A DNA stretch of 64,000 bases. It comes from Phytohabitans maris. GTDB lineage: Bacteria; Actinomycetota; Actinomycetes; Mycobacteriales; Micromonosporaceae. Positions 6,884-15,649 of this stretch are shown one piece after another (the stretch's first letter is position 1; each line of letters opens with the position of its first letter). The translations under genes and the position numbers were made by a program. The stretch is from the NCBI RefSeq assembly GCF_031085175.1, contig NZ_JAVHUY010000029.1, positions 1 to 64,000 on the forward strand, written 5' to 3'. Below the pieces are notes generated by a model. That model saw nothing but the letters and a program-made list of their open reading frames with translations, made no database searches and was not told the DNA's origin.

Positions 6884-9745
6884 CTAGGCCGGTGTGATCG
6901 GCTTGCCGGAGGCAGAGGCGGCGGCGGAGGCAGAGGCGGTGACGGAGGTGGCGGCTGCGCCCTGGGCGGCCAGCTTGGTCCGGACCTCGTCGGCGTCCGG
7001 ATGCTTGAGTTCGTCGAAGACGCACAAAGCCCGCTGCCATGCGGCCACGGCCGCCGCGGTGCTGCCGGCGGCGAGGTGGGTGTCGCCCAGGTGGTGCAGG
7101 ACGTCCGCCTGGTAGTACTGGTTGCCCAGCTGCCGGTACAGGTCGAGGGAGCGCTCGTACGCGTCGACGGCCTCGGTGAACTGGCCCAGGCGGTGGTGGA
7201 TGTAGCCGAGGCTGTCCCAGGTCGGGGCCTCCCCGTGCTGGTCGCCCTCGGTCTGGAAGAGCGCGAGCGCGTCCCGGCAGTGGGCCAGCGCCTCGCCGTG
7301 CCGCCCGAGCACGCTGTGGCACCAGCCGATCCCGTTCAACGCGTTCGCCTGGCCCACCCGGTGACCCGAGGCCTGAAACACCTGGAGCGCCCGCGTGGCG
7401 CGGTGCAGCGCCAGCGGGTAGTCGGCCCGCTTCGACGCCGCCCAGCCGAGGTCGAGGTACGTGTGCCCCTCGCCGTCGTCGCCGAGCCGGCCGAACAGGT
7501 CGGCGGCGGACGAGAGGTGGGACTCGGCCTGTGCGTAGCGGTCCCGCCGGGCGTGGGCCAGCCCGAGACCGCGGTGGGCGTGCGCCTGGCCGGTCGGGTC
7601 GGCCGCCCGCAGCGCGGCCTCCAGCGCGAGCTGATGCGTCGTCAGGGCGTCGTCCCACCGGCCGCGCCGGTCCATCTGGCTGGCCAGGGCCCAGGCGAGC
7701 TGCCACGCGTGTACGTCGAACCCGTCCCGCGCCGCCTGCGCGACCGCGGCCAGCAGGACCTGGTACTCGGCGGCGAACCACGCGGACGCGTCCCGCTGGT
7801 CGGCGAGCTCGCGGACCGCCACTCCGGCGCCGGGTGGAGCGACGGAGATCCGGCTCCGGTGCGGCTGCTGCAACAGCGCGGCGCGGTGCGCGGTGTGCAG
7901 GTAGTGGTCGAGGAGGCGGCGCAGCGCCGCGCTCCGCCGCTCGGCGGGCTCGACGCCGTGCGCCGTCTCCCCGGCGTACGCCCGGAGCAGGTCGTGGTGG
8001 GTGTACCGGCCGGGGGTGTGCTCGGTGAGCATGTGCGCCTCGGTCAGCGTGGCCAGCAGCGGGCGGACCCGCGCCGGTGGTTCACCGGTGAGGCTCGCCG
8101 CCGCGGGCAGGCCGATGTCGGGGCCGAGCGGCAGGCCGAGCAGGCGGAAGAGCCGTGCCGCCGGCGGCGCCAGCGTCCGGTACGAGGCCGAGAACGCCAG
8201 CCGGACGTCGGTGACCGCGTCGCCACCGCCGAGCCGGCTCAGCCCGGCGGACGTGCTCAGCAGGTCGCCGGCGACGTCGGCGAGCGGAAACCGCGGGTGG
8301 ATGGCGGCCCGCGCCGCCACGACGGCGAGGGCGAGGGGGAGGCGCCCGCACCGGGCGACGATGTCGTCGACCGCCTCGGGCTCGGCGGCCACCCGGTCCC
8401 GGCCGAGCCGCCCGGCGAGCAGGTCGCGCGCCTCGCCGTCGGCGAACGGTGCCAGCGTCAGCACGCGGGCACCCTCGCCCGCGACCAGGCCGGCGAGCTG
8501 GTGGCGGCTGGTCACCAGGACCACGCAGCCGGGCGTACCCGGTAGGAGGGGGCGGACCTGGTCGGCGTCGCCGGCGTCGTCCAGCACGACGAGGAACCGC
8601 CGTCCGGCGAGCAGGCTGCGAAACCGCGCGGCCCGGCCGGTCTCGTCGGCCGGGATCCGGTCGGGCGGCGTGCCGAGGGCCTCCAGGAACCCGTGCAGGG
8701 CGTCGGCCGGGGAGACCGGGGCGGCCGGGCCGAATCCGCGGAGGTTCACGTACAGCTGGCCGTCGGGGAAGCGGTCGGCGACGCGGTGCGCCCAGTGCGT
8801 CGCCAGGCTGGTCTTGCCGACCCCCGCCATGCCGGTCACCACCGCGATCAGCACGGCCGGGCGCTCCTCGCGCTCCACGCCGTCGAGCCAGCCGTCCAGC
8901 GCGCCGATCTCCTCGGCCCGCCCGGTGAAGGCGGCGACGCCGGGCGGCAGCTGCCGGGCCGGCGGGGGAGCGACCCGCACCGGACGGCCGCTGGGCGGCG
9001 CGAGGGTGGGATCGGCGGCGAGGATCCGCTCGTACAGCTGCCGCAGCGGGTCGCCGGGCGCCACCCCCAGCTCGTCTTCGAGCACCTGGCACACGTCCCG
9101 GTACGTGGCCAGCGCCGCCGACCGCCCGCCGCACCGGTACCGGGCCAGGATCAGTCGGTCCCACAGCCGTTCCCGCAGCGGGTGGGCCTGGACGAGCTGG
9201 TCGATCTCGGCGGCGACCTGGGCGTGGTGCCCTTCGGCCAGCGCGGCGTCCGCCCACAGCTCGGCGACGTGCAGCCGGCGCTGCTCCAGCCGGGCCGCCT
9301 CCGCGCTGAGCAGCGGGCCGCCGGAGAGCCCGGCCAGGGCTGGCCCGCGCCACAGGTCCAGCGCCCGGCGCAGCCGCTCGACCGCGGTGGCGGTGCCACT
9401 GGCGTGGACCGCCGCCTCCCCCTCGGTGGCCAACTCCTCGAAGCAGGCGAGGTCGAGCTCGCCCGGCCGGACCTCGAGCCGGTAGCCGGCGCGGTCCGTG
9501 GTCAGCCGCGACCCGCCGCCATCGGTGGCCAGGACCCTGCGGAGGTTGGCGACGTAGGTCCGCAGGTTGGACTCCGCGGCGCGCGGCGGCTCGGCCCAGA
9601 GCATCTCGGCCAGCCGGCCCGGCGTCACCGTCCGGTTGGCGTCGAGCAGGAGCGTCGCCGCGACGGCCCGGCTCTTTCCGGCGGGCAGCGGCGCCGCCCG
9701 GCGGTCGCCGCTGATCTCCAGCGGCCCGAGCAGCCGGAACTCCAC
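6884..9745 (-). CDS. AfsR/SARP-family regulator with BTAD, NB-ARC ATPase and TPR domains
   Basis: A 953-residue transcriptional regulator. Residues 1-90 form an OmpR-type winged helix (VEFRLLGPLEI ... LAEMLWAEPP ... LRTYVANLRRVL). About 95-245 is the bacterial transcriptional activation domain ending DELGVAPGDPLRQLYERIL. The STAND/NB-ARC ATPase follows, with Walker A GMAGVGKTS near residue 305 and Walker B RFLVVLDDAG. From about 660 to the end are tetratricopeptide repeats (AHAHRGLGLAHARR, ALNGIGWCHSVLGR, ADVLHHLGDTHLA). This is the AfsR layout: nucleotide- and ligand-gated activators, often of secondary metabolism. The GTG at 9745 is preferred over the ATG at 9796 because GGGAGGGGG lies just upstream and SARPs usually begin with EFRLLG. 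Its target is not evident. Confidence 0.92.
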   Translation of the reverse strand: MEFRLLGPLEISGDRRAAPLPAGKSRAVAATLLLDANRTVTPGRLAEMLWAEPPRAAESNLRTYVANLRRVLATDGGGSRLTTDRAGYRLEVRPGELDLACFEELATEGEAAVHASGTATAVERLRRALDLWRGPALAGLSGGPLLSAEAARLEQRRLHVAELWADAALAEGHHAQVAAEIDQLVQAHPLRERLWDRLILARYRCGGRSAALATYRDVCQVLEDELGVAPGDPLRQLYERILAADPTLAPPSGRPVRVAPPPARQLPPGVAAFTGRAEEIGALDGWLDGVEREERPAVLIAVVTGMAGVGKTSLATHWAHRVADRFPDGQLYVNLRGFGPAAPVSPADALHGFLEALGTPPDRIPADETGRAARFRSLLAGRRFLVVLDDAGDADQVRPLLPGTPGCVVLVTSRHQLAGLVAGEGARVLTLAPFADGEARDLLAGRLGRDRVAAEPEAVDDIVARCGRLPLALAVVAARAAIHPRFPLADVAGDLLSTSAGLSRLGGGDAVTDVRLAFSASYRTLAPPAARLFRLLGLPLGPDIGLPAAASLTGEPPARVRPLLATLTEAHMLTEHTPGRYTHHDLLRAYAGETAHGVEPAERRSAALRRLLDHYLHTAHRAALLQQPHRSRISVAPPGAGVAVRELADQRDASAWFAAEYQVLLAAVAQAARDGFDVHAWQLAWALASQMDRRGRWDDALTTHQLALEAALRAADPTGQAHAHRGLGLAHARRDRYAQAESHLSSAADLFGRLGDDGEGHTYLDLGWAASKRADYPLALHRATRALQVFQASGHRVGQANALNGIGWCHSVLGRHGEALAHCRDALALFQTEGDQHGEAPTWDSLGYIHHRLGQFTEAVDAYERSLDLYRQLGNQYYQADVLHHLGDTHLAAGSTAAAVAAWQRALCVFDELKHPDADEVRTKLAAQGAAATSVTASASAAASASGKPITPA

Positions 9746-9857
9746 GCGACCCCCTCCCGGCGCCGTGACGGGTGCCTGCCGCGCCCGCGCCAGCATAGTG
9801 GGTCCGGTCGATGCCGACCGGCCCCGTACATGCGTTCACGGCCGCCGATGTGCGAAA

Positions 9858-9869
9858 CGTGTGCACACG
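9858..9869. promoter_or_regulatory. 12-bp perfect palindrome in a divergent promoter region
   Basis: CGTGTGCACACG is a perfect palindrome midway between the SARP gene start (9745, minus) and the small membrane-peptide gene (9932, plus). A second dyad, CCGGTCG-ATGC-CGACCGG, lies near 9812-9829. Either could be an operator. No factor is assigned. Confidence 0.35.
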
Positions 9870-9931
9870 ACCGGCGAGGCTTGCCGCGCCGGCGGACACG
9901 GCCGCCGGCGGTACCGACGAGGAGGGGACAG

Positions 9932-10048
9932 ATGACGATGGCCGTGCTCCTGGCCGCGGCGGTCGCGGCGACGTCGATCTGGGGCTGCACCACGCGACCG
10001 GTGCGGCGCCGCTCGACGCTCGACCGGATCCTGCGGCCCGTGCCGTAG
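9932..10048 (+). CDS. 38-residue single-pass membrane peptide
   Basis: The ATG at 9932 follows an excellent GAGGAGGGG ribosome site 5-6 bp upstream and opens a 38-codon frame ending at TAG 10046-10048. The product has one hydrophobic stretch (MAVLLAAAVAATSIWGC, residues 3-19) followed by a basic tail (RPVRRRSTLDRIL). It resembles the short membrane peptides often found beside large regulators; no function can be assigned. The Cys at residue 19 is not in a full lipobox. It is divergent from the SARP gene and convergent with the HTH-STAND gene, only 27 bp away. The ribosome site is the main support. Confidence 0.55.
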   Translation: MTMAVLLAAAVAATSIWGCTTRPVRRRSTLDRILRPVP

Positions 10049-10075
10049 CGGGACGCCGTCGCGCGGGCGGTGTCG

Positions 10076-12649
10076 TCAGGTCAGGAGCGCGTCCAGCTGC
10101 CCGACCGCCGCGTGGTCCCCCAGCCGCGCGTACACCGTCCGCGCCCGCGTCCAGGCGTCCCGCGCGGCGGTCTCGGCGCCGGACGCCTGCTGCGCGTCGC
10201 CCAGGGCGCGCAGCACCCAGGCCCGCAGCGGCGGGCCGTCGAGCCCTTCCGCGATCGCCAGCGCCTCGGTGCAGAGCCTGACGGCCAGCTCCGGACGGCG
10301 CTGGCGGCGGTGCAGGTCGCCGAGGGCCATGAGCGCGAGCCCCTCGCCGAAGCCGACGCGGAGCCGGCGGCACGCCGCCAAGGCCGACTCCAGCGTCTCC
10401 TGGGCCTGCGGATGTCCCTGGTCGGCGAGCACCTGCCCGAGGGTGAGCATCGTCGCGGCCCACGCGCTGGCGTGTTCGCGCTCGTTCAGGATGGCCAGTG
10501 CCTGCCGCAGCCGCAGCTGCGCCGCGTCCGGGTCGCCGCCCCGCCGGTACAGCGAGGCGAGCGCCCGCAGGGTGATCGCCTCCCGCACGGGTGCCCCGCG
10601 CCCGCGGAGGGAGTCCAGCGCCCGCAGGTACGCCGCCTCCGCCTCGTCGCGGCGCCCCTGGAGCTGCAGCGCCATGGCCCGCGACAGCCAGAGGTCGCCG
10701 GCGAGCTCGGGATCCGCGCCGGCCTCCGTCGCCAGCGCCTCGTCGACGCGGCGGATCGCCTCCTCCGGGCGGCCGTGCTTCTGGTGGAAGAACGACATGA
10801 GCTCCAGCGCCTTGGCCCGCCCCCGCGGCTCGCCGTGCGCGGCGAAGAGCTCGGCCGCACGGCTCACCACCGCCATGTGGTCCTCCTCGCCGGCCTCCGG
10901 GCCGTTCGACCAGAGCACGCCGAGCGCCATCAGCATCGTCGCCTCGCCCAGGCCGTCGCCCGCGGCCTGGCAATGCCGCAGCACCAGCCGGCACAGGCGC
11001 AGGCCGTCGTCGTAGTAGCCGCGGGCGTCCAGGTAGGTGCTGCACGCCGCGGCGAGCGCCCAGGCGTGCGCGGTCAGCCCGGCGGCGCAGCACGCCTCCA
11101 CGGCCGAGACGAGCCCGGCCCGCTCGGCGTCGAACCAGCCCGCCGGCCCGGCTGCCAGCTCCGCCAGGACGTCCGGCGGGACCGGGTACCGGCCGGCGGG
11201 GCTGGGAATTCGCGGCAGCTCCCGGCCGGGCAGCCGGCTCGTGGCCTCCTCCGCCGCGGCCAGCCACGCCCCGGCGAGTCGGGTCAGCGCGGCCCGCCGG
11301 TCGGCCTCGGTCTCCTCCCGGGCGCCGAACTCCCGCGCGCAGAGCCGTACCAGGTCGTGCAGGCGAAACCTCGTCCGGCCCGTCGCGTCCGTCCCCACCG
11401 GATCGACCAGGTACGCCTCGGCCAGCACGTCGACCAGCTCCTCGGCCTCCTCCGGCCGCACGTCCAGCAGCGGCCCGGCGATCCAGGCCGCGAAGTCCGG
11501 AATGTCCACGATGGACAGCGCGCGCAGGGCGCGGGCGGCGCCCGGCCCCAGCGACCGGTAGCTCAGCGCGAGGCTGGAGCGGACGTCCAGGTCACCGGCG
11601 GTCAGCTCGCCCAGCCGCCGCCGGCCGTCGGCCAGCCGGCCGGCCAGCCACCCCAGCCCCCGGTGCGGCCGGGCCGCGAGCCGGGCGCCGGCGATCCGGA
11701 CCGCCAGCGGGAGAAAACCGCAGAGCTCACCGATCCGGTACGCGGCGGCGGGGTCCTCGGTCACCGCCTCCCGCCCCACCAGCGCGCCGAGCAGGTCCAG
11801 CGCCTCGGGCGGCTCCAGGACGTCGAGGTCCAGCCGCTTGACGCCGGCCAGCTCGGTCAGCCGGGAACGGCTGGTCACCAGCACCGCGCACGGGCCGGAC
11901 CCGGGCAGCAGCGGCCGGACCTGCGCGGCCGATCCCGCGTCGTCGAGGACGACCAGTACCCGCCGCTCGGCCAGCAGGGCCCGAAACAGGGCGGCCCGCT
12001 CCTCCGGCTCGGCCGGCACGGCCGCCCCGTCCACGCCCAGCCAGCGCAGGAACCGGCCCAGCACCGAGACCGGATCGGCCGGCTCGGCGCTCGCCCCGCG
12101 CAGGTCGGCGTAGAGCTGGCCGTCCGGGAAGCCCGCCGCCACGCGGTGCGCCACCCGCAGCGCCAGCGCCGTCTTGCCCACCCCGGCTCGGCCGGCGACC
12201 GCCGACACCACCGGCGCCACGCCGCCGGCGCCCGGAGCCAGCAGCGCCGTCAGCCACGCCACGTCCTTGTCCCGCCCGACGAAATCGGCGGCGTCGGCGG
12301 GGAGCAGCGCCGGCACCGGCCAGGGCCGGGCGCGCTCCGTACCCGCCCGGTCGGTGGCGTCGCCGGTGCCGGCCTGCTGGAGCCGCAGCCACGCGGCCTC
12401 CCAACCGCGCACCCCCTCGGCGTCCGCGCCGCAGGCGGCGACCAGCCGCCGCACGACGTCCAGCGCCGGAAGACCCGACCGGCGCCGGCTCAGCGCGTCG
12501 GCGAGGGTGCTCCGCGGGACCCCGGACAGCCGCGCCAGCCGGTCGAACGACGGGTTGCCGGCCCAGGCCTTCATCATCCTGAGCAGCGCGACGAACGCCG
12601 CGGGGCTCGCCACCCCCGAGGGATCAGGCGGACTGATCGTCGTCGACAC
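10076..12649 (-). CDS. HTH-NB-ARC-TPR regulator (AfsR-like STAND protein without a SARP domain)
   Basis: An 857-residue regulator. The first 75 residues form a Cro/XRE-like helix-turn-helix region (SFDRLARLSGVPRSTLADALSRR) followed by VRRLVAACGADAEGVRGWEAAW, a layout common in actinomycete STAND proteins. After FVGRDKDVAWL comes an NB-ARC ATPase with Walker A GRAGVGKTAL near residue 155 and RVLVVLDDAGSAAQVRPLLPG as Walker B. The C-terminal half is TPR repeats. There is no BTAD, so it differs in architecture from its two SARP-STAND neighbours although the ATPase cores are clearly related. The start is uncertain: GTG at 12649 includes the whole HTH, but its ribosome site is poor. A hairpin separates it from the operon upstream on the same strand. 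Confidence 0.85.
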   Translation of the reverse strand: MSTTISPPDPSGVASPAAFVALLRMMKAWAGNPSFDRLARLSGVPRSTLADALSRRRSGLPALDVVRRLVAACGADAEGVRGWEAAWLRLQQAGTGDATDRAGTERARPWPVPALLPADAADFVGRDKDVAWLTALLAPGAGGVAPVVSAVAGRAGVGKTALALRVAHRVAAGFPDGQLYADLRGASAEPADPVSVLGRFLRWLGVDGAAVPAEPEERAALFRALLAERRVLVVLDDAGSAAQVRPLLPGSGPCAVLVTSRSRLTELAGVKRLDLDVLEPPEALDLLGALVGREAVTEDPAAAYRIGELCGFLPLAVRIAGARLAARPHRGLGWLAGRLADGRRRLGELTAGDLDVRSSLALSYRSLGPGAARALRALSIVDIPDFAAWIAGPLLDVRPEEAEELVDVLAEAYLVDPVGTDATGRTRFRLHDLVRLCAREFGAREETEADRRAALTRLAGAWLAAAEEATSRLPGRELPRIPSPAGRYPVPPDVLAELAAGPAGWFDAERAGLVSAVEACCAAGLTAHAWALAAACSTYLDARGYYDDGLRLCRLVLRHCQAAGDGLGEATMLMALGVLWSNGPEAGEEDHMAVVSRAAELFAAHGEPRGRAKALELMSFFHQKHGRPEEAIRRVDEALATEAGADPELAGDLWLSRAMALQLQGRRDEAEAAYLRALDSLRGRGAPVREAITLRALASLYRRGGDPDAAQLRLRQALAILNEREHASAWAATMLTLGQVLADQGHPQAQETLESALAACRRLRVGFGEGLALMALGDLHRRQRRPELAVRLCTEALAIAEGLDGPPLRAWVLRALGDAQQASGAETAARDAWTRARTVYARLGDHAAVGQLDALLT

Positions 12650-12683
12650 GTCGAAAGAGTCTAAAGGGTCCCGTTCGCGATCA

Positions 12684-12723
12684 AAGCTCCCCTCGATCCG
12701 CTGGGACGGCGCGAGGGGAGCTT
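12684..12723 (-). terminator. Hairpin between the membrane-protein operon and the HTH-STAND gene
   Basis: Perfect 12-bp arms AAGCTCCCCTCG (12684-12695) and CGAGGGGAGCTT (12712-12723) with a 16-base loop, just after the stop of the 12748-13464 gene. There is no strong T run, as is usual in this type of genome. It probably ends the three-gene operon transcript. Confidence 0.6.
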
Positions 12724-12747
12724 CGACCGCGGGTGGGCGGCGCGTTA

Positions 12748-13464
12748 CTAGACGGCGGGGGTGGCGGTCATGCGGTGCGGGTCCAGGCTGGCGGTCAGCC
12801 GGATCCCGCCGATGGTGGTCGCGCGCTCGCTGTCCACGTTCTCCTTCGCCCACTTCCCCGCCTGGCCGCGCAGCTCGTCGCCCTGCGGGGAGAGGACCGC
12901 GTCGGCCAGGGTGGAGGCGAGCGTCGTACACGCGTTGGTCTTGAGGCCAACGCGGCACGTGGCCTCCACCATCTTTATCTTGTCGGCCGCGTCGTACCCG
13001 ACGGTGACGAACGTGTCCCGGTCCTCGTCGTCGGGCAGGCCGCACTCGGTCATCTTCTTGACCTGGACGTAGCCGTCGGGGTCGGCGTCCTTCTCGGCGC
13101 ACGTCCACGAGTTCGACTTCTTCATCCAGTCCTCGACGACCACGTCGAGCGTCACGCCGGTCATGTACTGCCGCTCCCCGCTGGGGAACTCGGCGGCGAG
13201 CGCGGGCGGGGTGTCGCTGTCGGGAGGTTCGGTGCTCGCCGCGCCGCCGATACCGCCGGCGAGCCCGCCGCACAACGCCGCCGCGACCAGCGTGCCGGCC
13301 AGCGCCAGCACGAAGCCGGCCTTGGCCGGGCGCCGGGGGAGCGCGCCGCCCGGTGGCGGGAAACCGGGACCGGGCGGCGCGGCGGCCACCGGACGCCAGC
13401 CGGCGCCGTCCCACCAGAACCTGCCGTCGGGGGTGTAGTGCTGGCCGGGGGGTGGAGCGGTCAT
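12748..13464 (-). CDS. Membrane-anchored protein with DUF2510-like WWDG motif, function unknown
   Basis: A 238-residue protein. The proline-rich cytoplasmic N-terminus contains HYTPDGRFWWDGAGWRP, close to the short DUF2510 motif (WWDG-x-W) that precedes membrane segments in many actinobacterial proteins. One membrane segment (AGFVLALAGTLVAAALCGGL, about residues 49-68) leads to an extracytoplasmic domain of about 165 residues with several cysteines that could form disulfides. No enzyme motif is visible. Its ATG at 13464 overlaps the upstream stop by one base (TGATG), which indicates translational coupling. It is last in a three-gene operon with another single-pass protein and a lipoprotein metalloprotease, so the three probably act together at the membrane. 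Confidence 0.75.
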   Translation of the reverse strand: MTAPPPGQHYTPDGRFWWDGAGWRPVAAAPPGPGFPPPGGALPRRPAKAGFVLALAGTLVAAALCGGLAGGIGGAASTEPPDSDTPPALAAEFPSGERQYMTGVTLDVVVEDWMKKSNSWTCAEKDADPDGYVQVKKMTECGLPDDEDRDTFVTVGYDAADKIKMVEATCRVGLKTNACTTLASTLADAVLSPQGDELRGQAGKWAKENVDSERATTIGGIRLTASLDPHRMTATPAV

Positions 13465-14027
13465 CAGAAATCGCCCTTGATGTTGAGCTCGACGCTGTAC
13501 GTCTCGGGATTGGTGAGCCGGTACTCGTAGTCGCCGATGACGGCCTGGGTGTCCTTGTTGCCGTTGACCTGTTCGGCGACCCACGCCTCGATCTGGGCGG
13601 AGGTCTCCGCGTCCCGGGCGTACGGCAGGGTGGCGAACCAGTTCAGGTACGCCAGGCCGGTCTCGGTGACCGGGTCGCTGCCGCCACGGTAGACGCTGAC
13701 GCTCATCGCGTGGATGAGCTCGTCGGCGACCTGGAGCGTAGCCTCGAAGCGCACCAGGCCGATCTTCAGATCGCAGGTCCGGTGGTTGAACTCCTCCGTG
13801 CAGGTGTGCCCCTTGTCCCGCAGCGCCTTGACCACCGTGGCGGCTTCGAGCCGGGGGATGCAGCTGTACGACCCGCAGGACTGCGAGGCCTGGCTCCCCT
13901 CGTAGCCGCGCGCGAGGAAGAAGGCGCCGGCGCCGGCGAGCAGCAGCACGGCCGCGCCGAGCGCGGGGAGCAGCAGCCACTTGCGGCGGCCACCCGGAGT
14001 GGGCGGTGCGGGAGGTGTCCGCGACAT
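13464..14027 (-). CDS. Single-pass membrane protein with extracytoplasmic domain, function unknown
   Basis: A 187-residue protein. A proline-rich, basic N-terminus (MSRTPPAPPTPGGRRKW) is followed by one hydrophobic segment (LLLPALGAAVLLLAGAGAFF) and an extracytoplasmic domain with a CGSYSC pair and two further cysteines. The domain contains LEAATVVKALRDKGHTCTEEF, reminiscent of small alpha/beta folds, but I do not recognise the family. The start is set at ATG 14027 because GGAGG lies 5 bp upstream; the ATG at 14039 has no ribosome site and would overlap the previous gene. Middle gene of the 15396-12748 operon; it overlaps the next gene by one base. Confidence 0.75.
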   Translation of the reverse strand: MSRTPPAPPTPGGRRKWLLLPALGAAVLLLAGAGAFFLARGYEGSQASQSCGSYSCIPRLEAATVVKALRDKGHTCTEEFNHRTCDLKIGLVRFEATLQVADELIHAMSVSVYRGGSDPVTETGLAYLNWFATLPYARDAETSAQIEAWVAEQVNGNKDTQAVIGDYEYRLTNPETYSVELNIKGDF

Positions 14028-14028
14028 C

Positions 14029-15396
14029 TCAGCCTCCATTTTGGACGTAGCTCTTCCACCGGCTCCGGAAGGAGTCGCTGGACATGCCGAGCACGTCCGC
14101 CGAGATGCCCTCGAAGACCGGCAGCTCGAGGATGGAACGGTCGGCCGAGTCGACCCGCTGGACGAGGCGGGCGTACAGCTCGGCGGCCGCGTCCCGTCCC
14201 TTCAACCGTTCGGCGAGGCTGAAGACCGTCGACCCCAGGGCGTAGTTGAAGCCGGCGTCCTTGCCGTAGAAGGCGTCGCTGAACGGCGTGGTGCCGCGGA
14301 ACTTGCCGGCCCGCACCCCGTCGGCCACATTGCCCCGGATCAGGGCGGCGCGGGACGGCTGGTCGATCGTCTCGCTGTACCGCGCGAAGCCCTCGACCAC
14401 CCATCGGGCCGGTTGCGCGGTGTCGCTGTAGCCGGCCAGGGAGGCCCGGGCGGTGACCGCGTGGGTCAGCTCGTGCCGGATGGTGGCCCACGGTTCGTTC
14501 TTTCCGGCCTCGATCGAGGCGAGGTTGACCAGGATCCGGGACGCGGCGTACTTGCCGGTGTAGGTCTGGCCGTCCTTGCGCACCCCGAGCTGCGGAATCT
14601 GGAAACCCAGCGCCTGCCGGACGACGTTGTCGGTGCCGCTGATGCCGAACCACCGCAGCACGCTCTCCTTCTTGCGGCTGAAGAAGAGGACGTTGCCGGG
14701 GAAGGACTCCCGGCCACCCCAGAGCTTCTTGACCGTGGCCAGCTCCTGGTTGGTGACGGCGCCGAACTCGTCGAGGTCGGTGACGCTCTCGTCGCCGACC
14801 AGCCAGACCGCCTCGCCCACCTTGAGCACCCTGAGCTTGTCGGTGTTCCACGGGGCGTCGGCGCGCGGCCCGGTGATGCCGAGCTCTTCCCGGTTCTGCA
14901 TGGTGGTCCGCACGATGTCGCCGATGACGTTCCTGTCGCCGGTCCTGGTCAGCCAGTAGAGGAACGACTCGCCGGGCGCGATGTCGCCGGGGCCGGCGTC
15001 CGCGGTGAGCTTGGCGATCCGGACCACCGGCGAAAACCACGAGCCACCCTTGTCGGGGCGCTCGTGCATGCCGTTGAGGACGTACCGGATCTCGGCGAAC
15101 TCGAACTGGCGCAGGTTGGCGAAGACCAGCTTCTCCCGCTCGATCAGGTCCTTGTTGGACGGATCGAGGTCGGCGAGGTACGCCTCCTCGTCCTCGTCCG
15201 CCAACGCCTTGGCCCGGCGCTCCAGGATCGGCCGGATCCGGCTCAGACCCGAGGCGGAGCCCTCGTAGTCCGCGCTCTGGATGACCGGCTTCTCCGGGCC
15301 GCCGCAGCCGGTCAGCAACAACCCGCCGGCCAGCAGGACCGAGCGCCTCGACCACCGGAGCCCCGATACGTCGTTCGGCGAGCTCAGCTCTGGCAC
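14029..15396 (-). CDS. Lipoprotein with zinc metalloprotease (HExxH) domain
   Basis: About 455 residues. The N-terminus has a twin-Arg-like WSRRSVLLAGGLLLTGC sequence, so it is a predicted lipoprotein with Cys31 as lipidation site. The C-terminal half contains IRHELTHAVTARA near residues 307-319, a gluzincin-like HExxH motif, and WVVEGFARY about 25 residues later, supplying the third zinc-ligand glutamate. This matches the peptidase MA-like family of extracytoplasmic actinobacterial proteins. The N-terminal 250 residues look like an NTF2-like/cystatin-type accessory domain. First gene of a three-gene operon. The start is uncertain: GTG 15396 has GGGGG upstream and gives the cleaner signal peptide; GTG 15414 is the alternative. 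Confidence 0.8.
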   Translation of the reverse strand: MPELSSPNDVSGLRWSRRSVLLAGGLLLTGCGGPEKPVIQSADYEGSASGLSRIRPILERRAKALADEDEEAYLADLDPSNKDLIEREKLVFANLRQFEFAEIRYVLNGMHERPDKGGSWFSPVVRIAKLTADAGPGDIAPGESFLYWLTRTGDRNVIGDIVRTTMQNREELGITGPRADAPWNTDKLRVLKVGEAVWLVGDESVTDLDEFGAVTNQELATVKKLWGGRESFPGNVLFFSRKKESVLRWFGISGTDNVVRQALGFQIPQLGVRKDGQTYTGKYAASRILVNLASIEAGKNEPWATIRHELTHAVTARASLAGYSDTAQPARWVVEGFARYSETIDQPSRAALIRGNVADGVRAGKFRGTTPFSDAFYGKDAGFNYALGSTVFSLAERLKGRDAAAELYARLVQRVDSADRSILELPVFEGISADVLGMSSDSFRSRWKSYVQNGG

Positions 15397-15649
15397 GCTT
15401 TCGCACCCCCACACAGATCGACGGACTGGCGACCGTCACCCGGACTGGTCCCGGCGCCCAGGCCGTACCCCGGGTGGGACCCTAGGTCACCGGCCGGCCC
15501 CGCCGCCGTCCGCTCGGACGACTCCGGACGATCCCGGATGGCGCGACCCCGGCCCGGCAAGGCGCCGGCCCGGCCGGACCCACGCTGCTGGTACCCTCCC
15601 CGTCGTCGTCCGGGCCGAGCGGCCGGGACAGGAGTGGGGTGACGCGGTC

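Noticed and set aside
8082-11267. Minus-strand open frame of 1061 codons
   Set aside because: It runs across two real SARP/STAND genes in another phase; the product is Arg/Gly/Ala-rich with no domain. It is a high-GC shadow.
10070-12664. Plus-strand open frame of 864 codons opposite the HTH-STAND gene
   Set aside because: Antisense shadow with low-complexity Gln/Arg/Pro composition, while the minus-strand product has clear Walker and TPR motifs.
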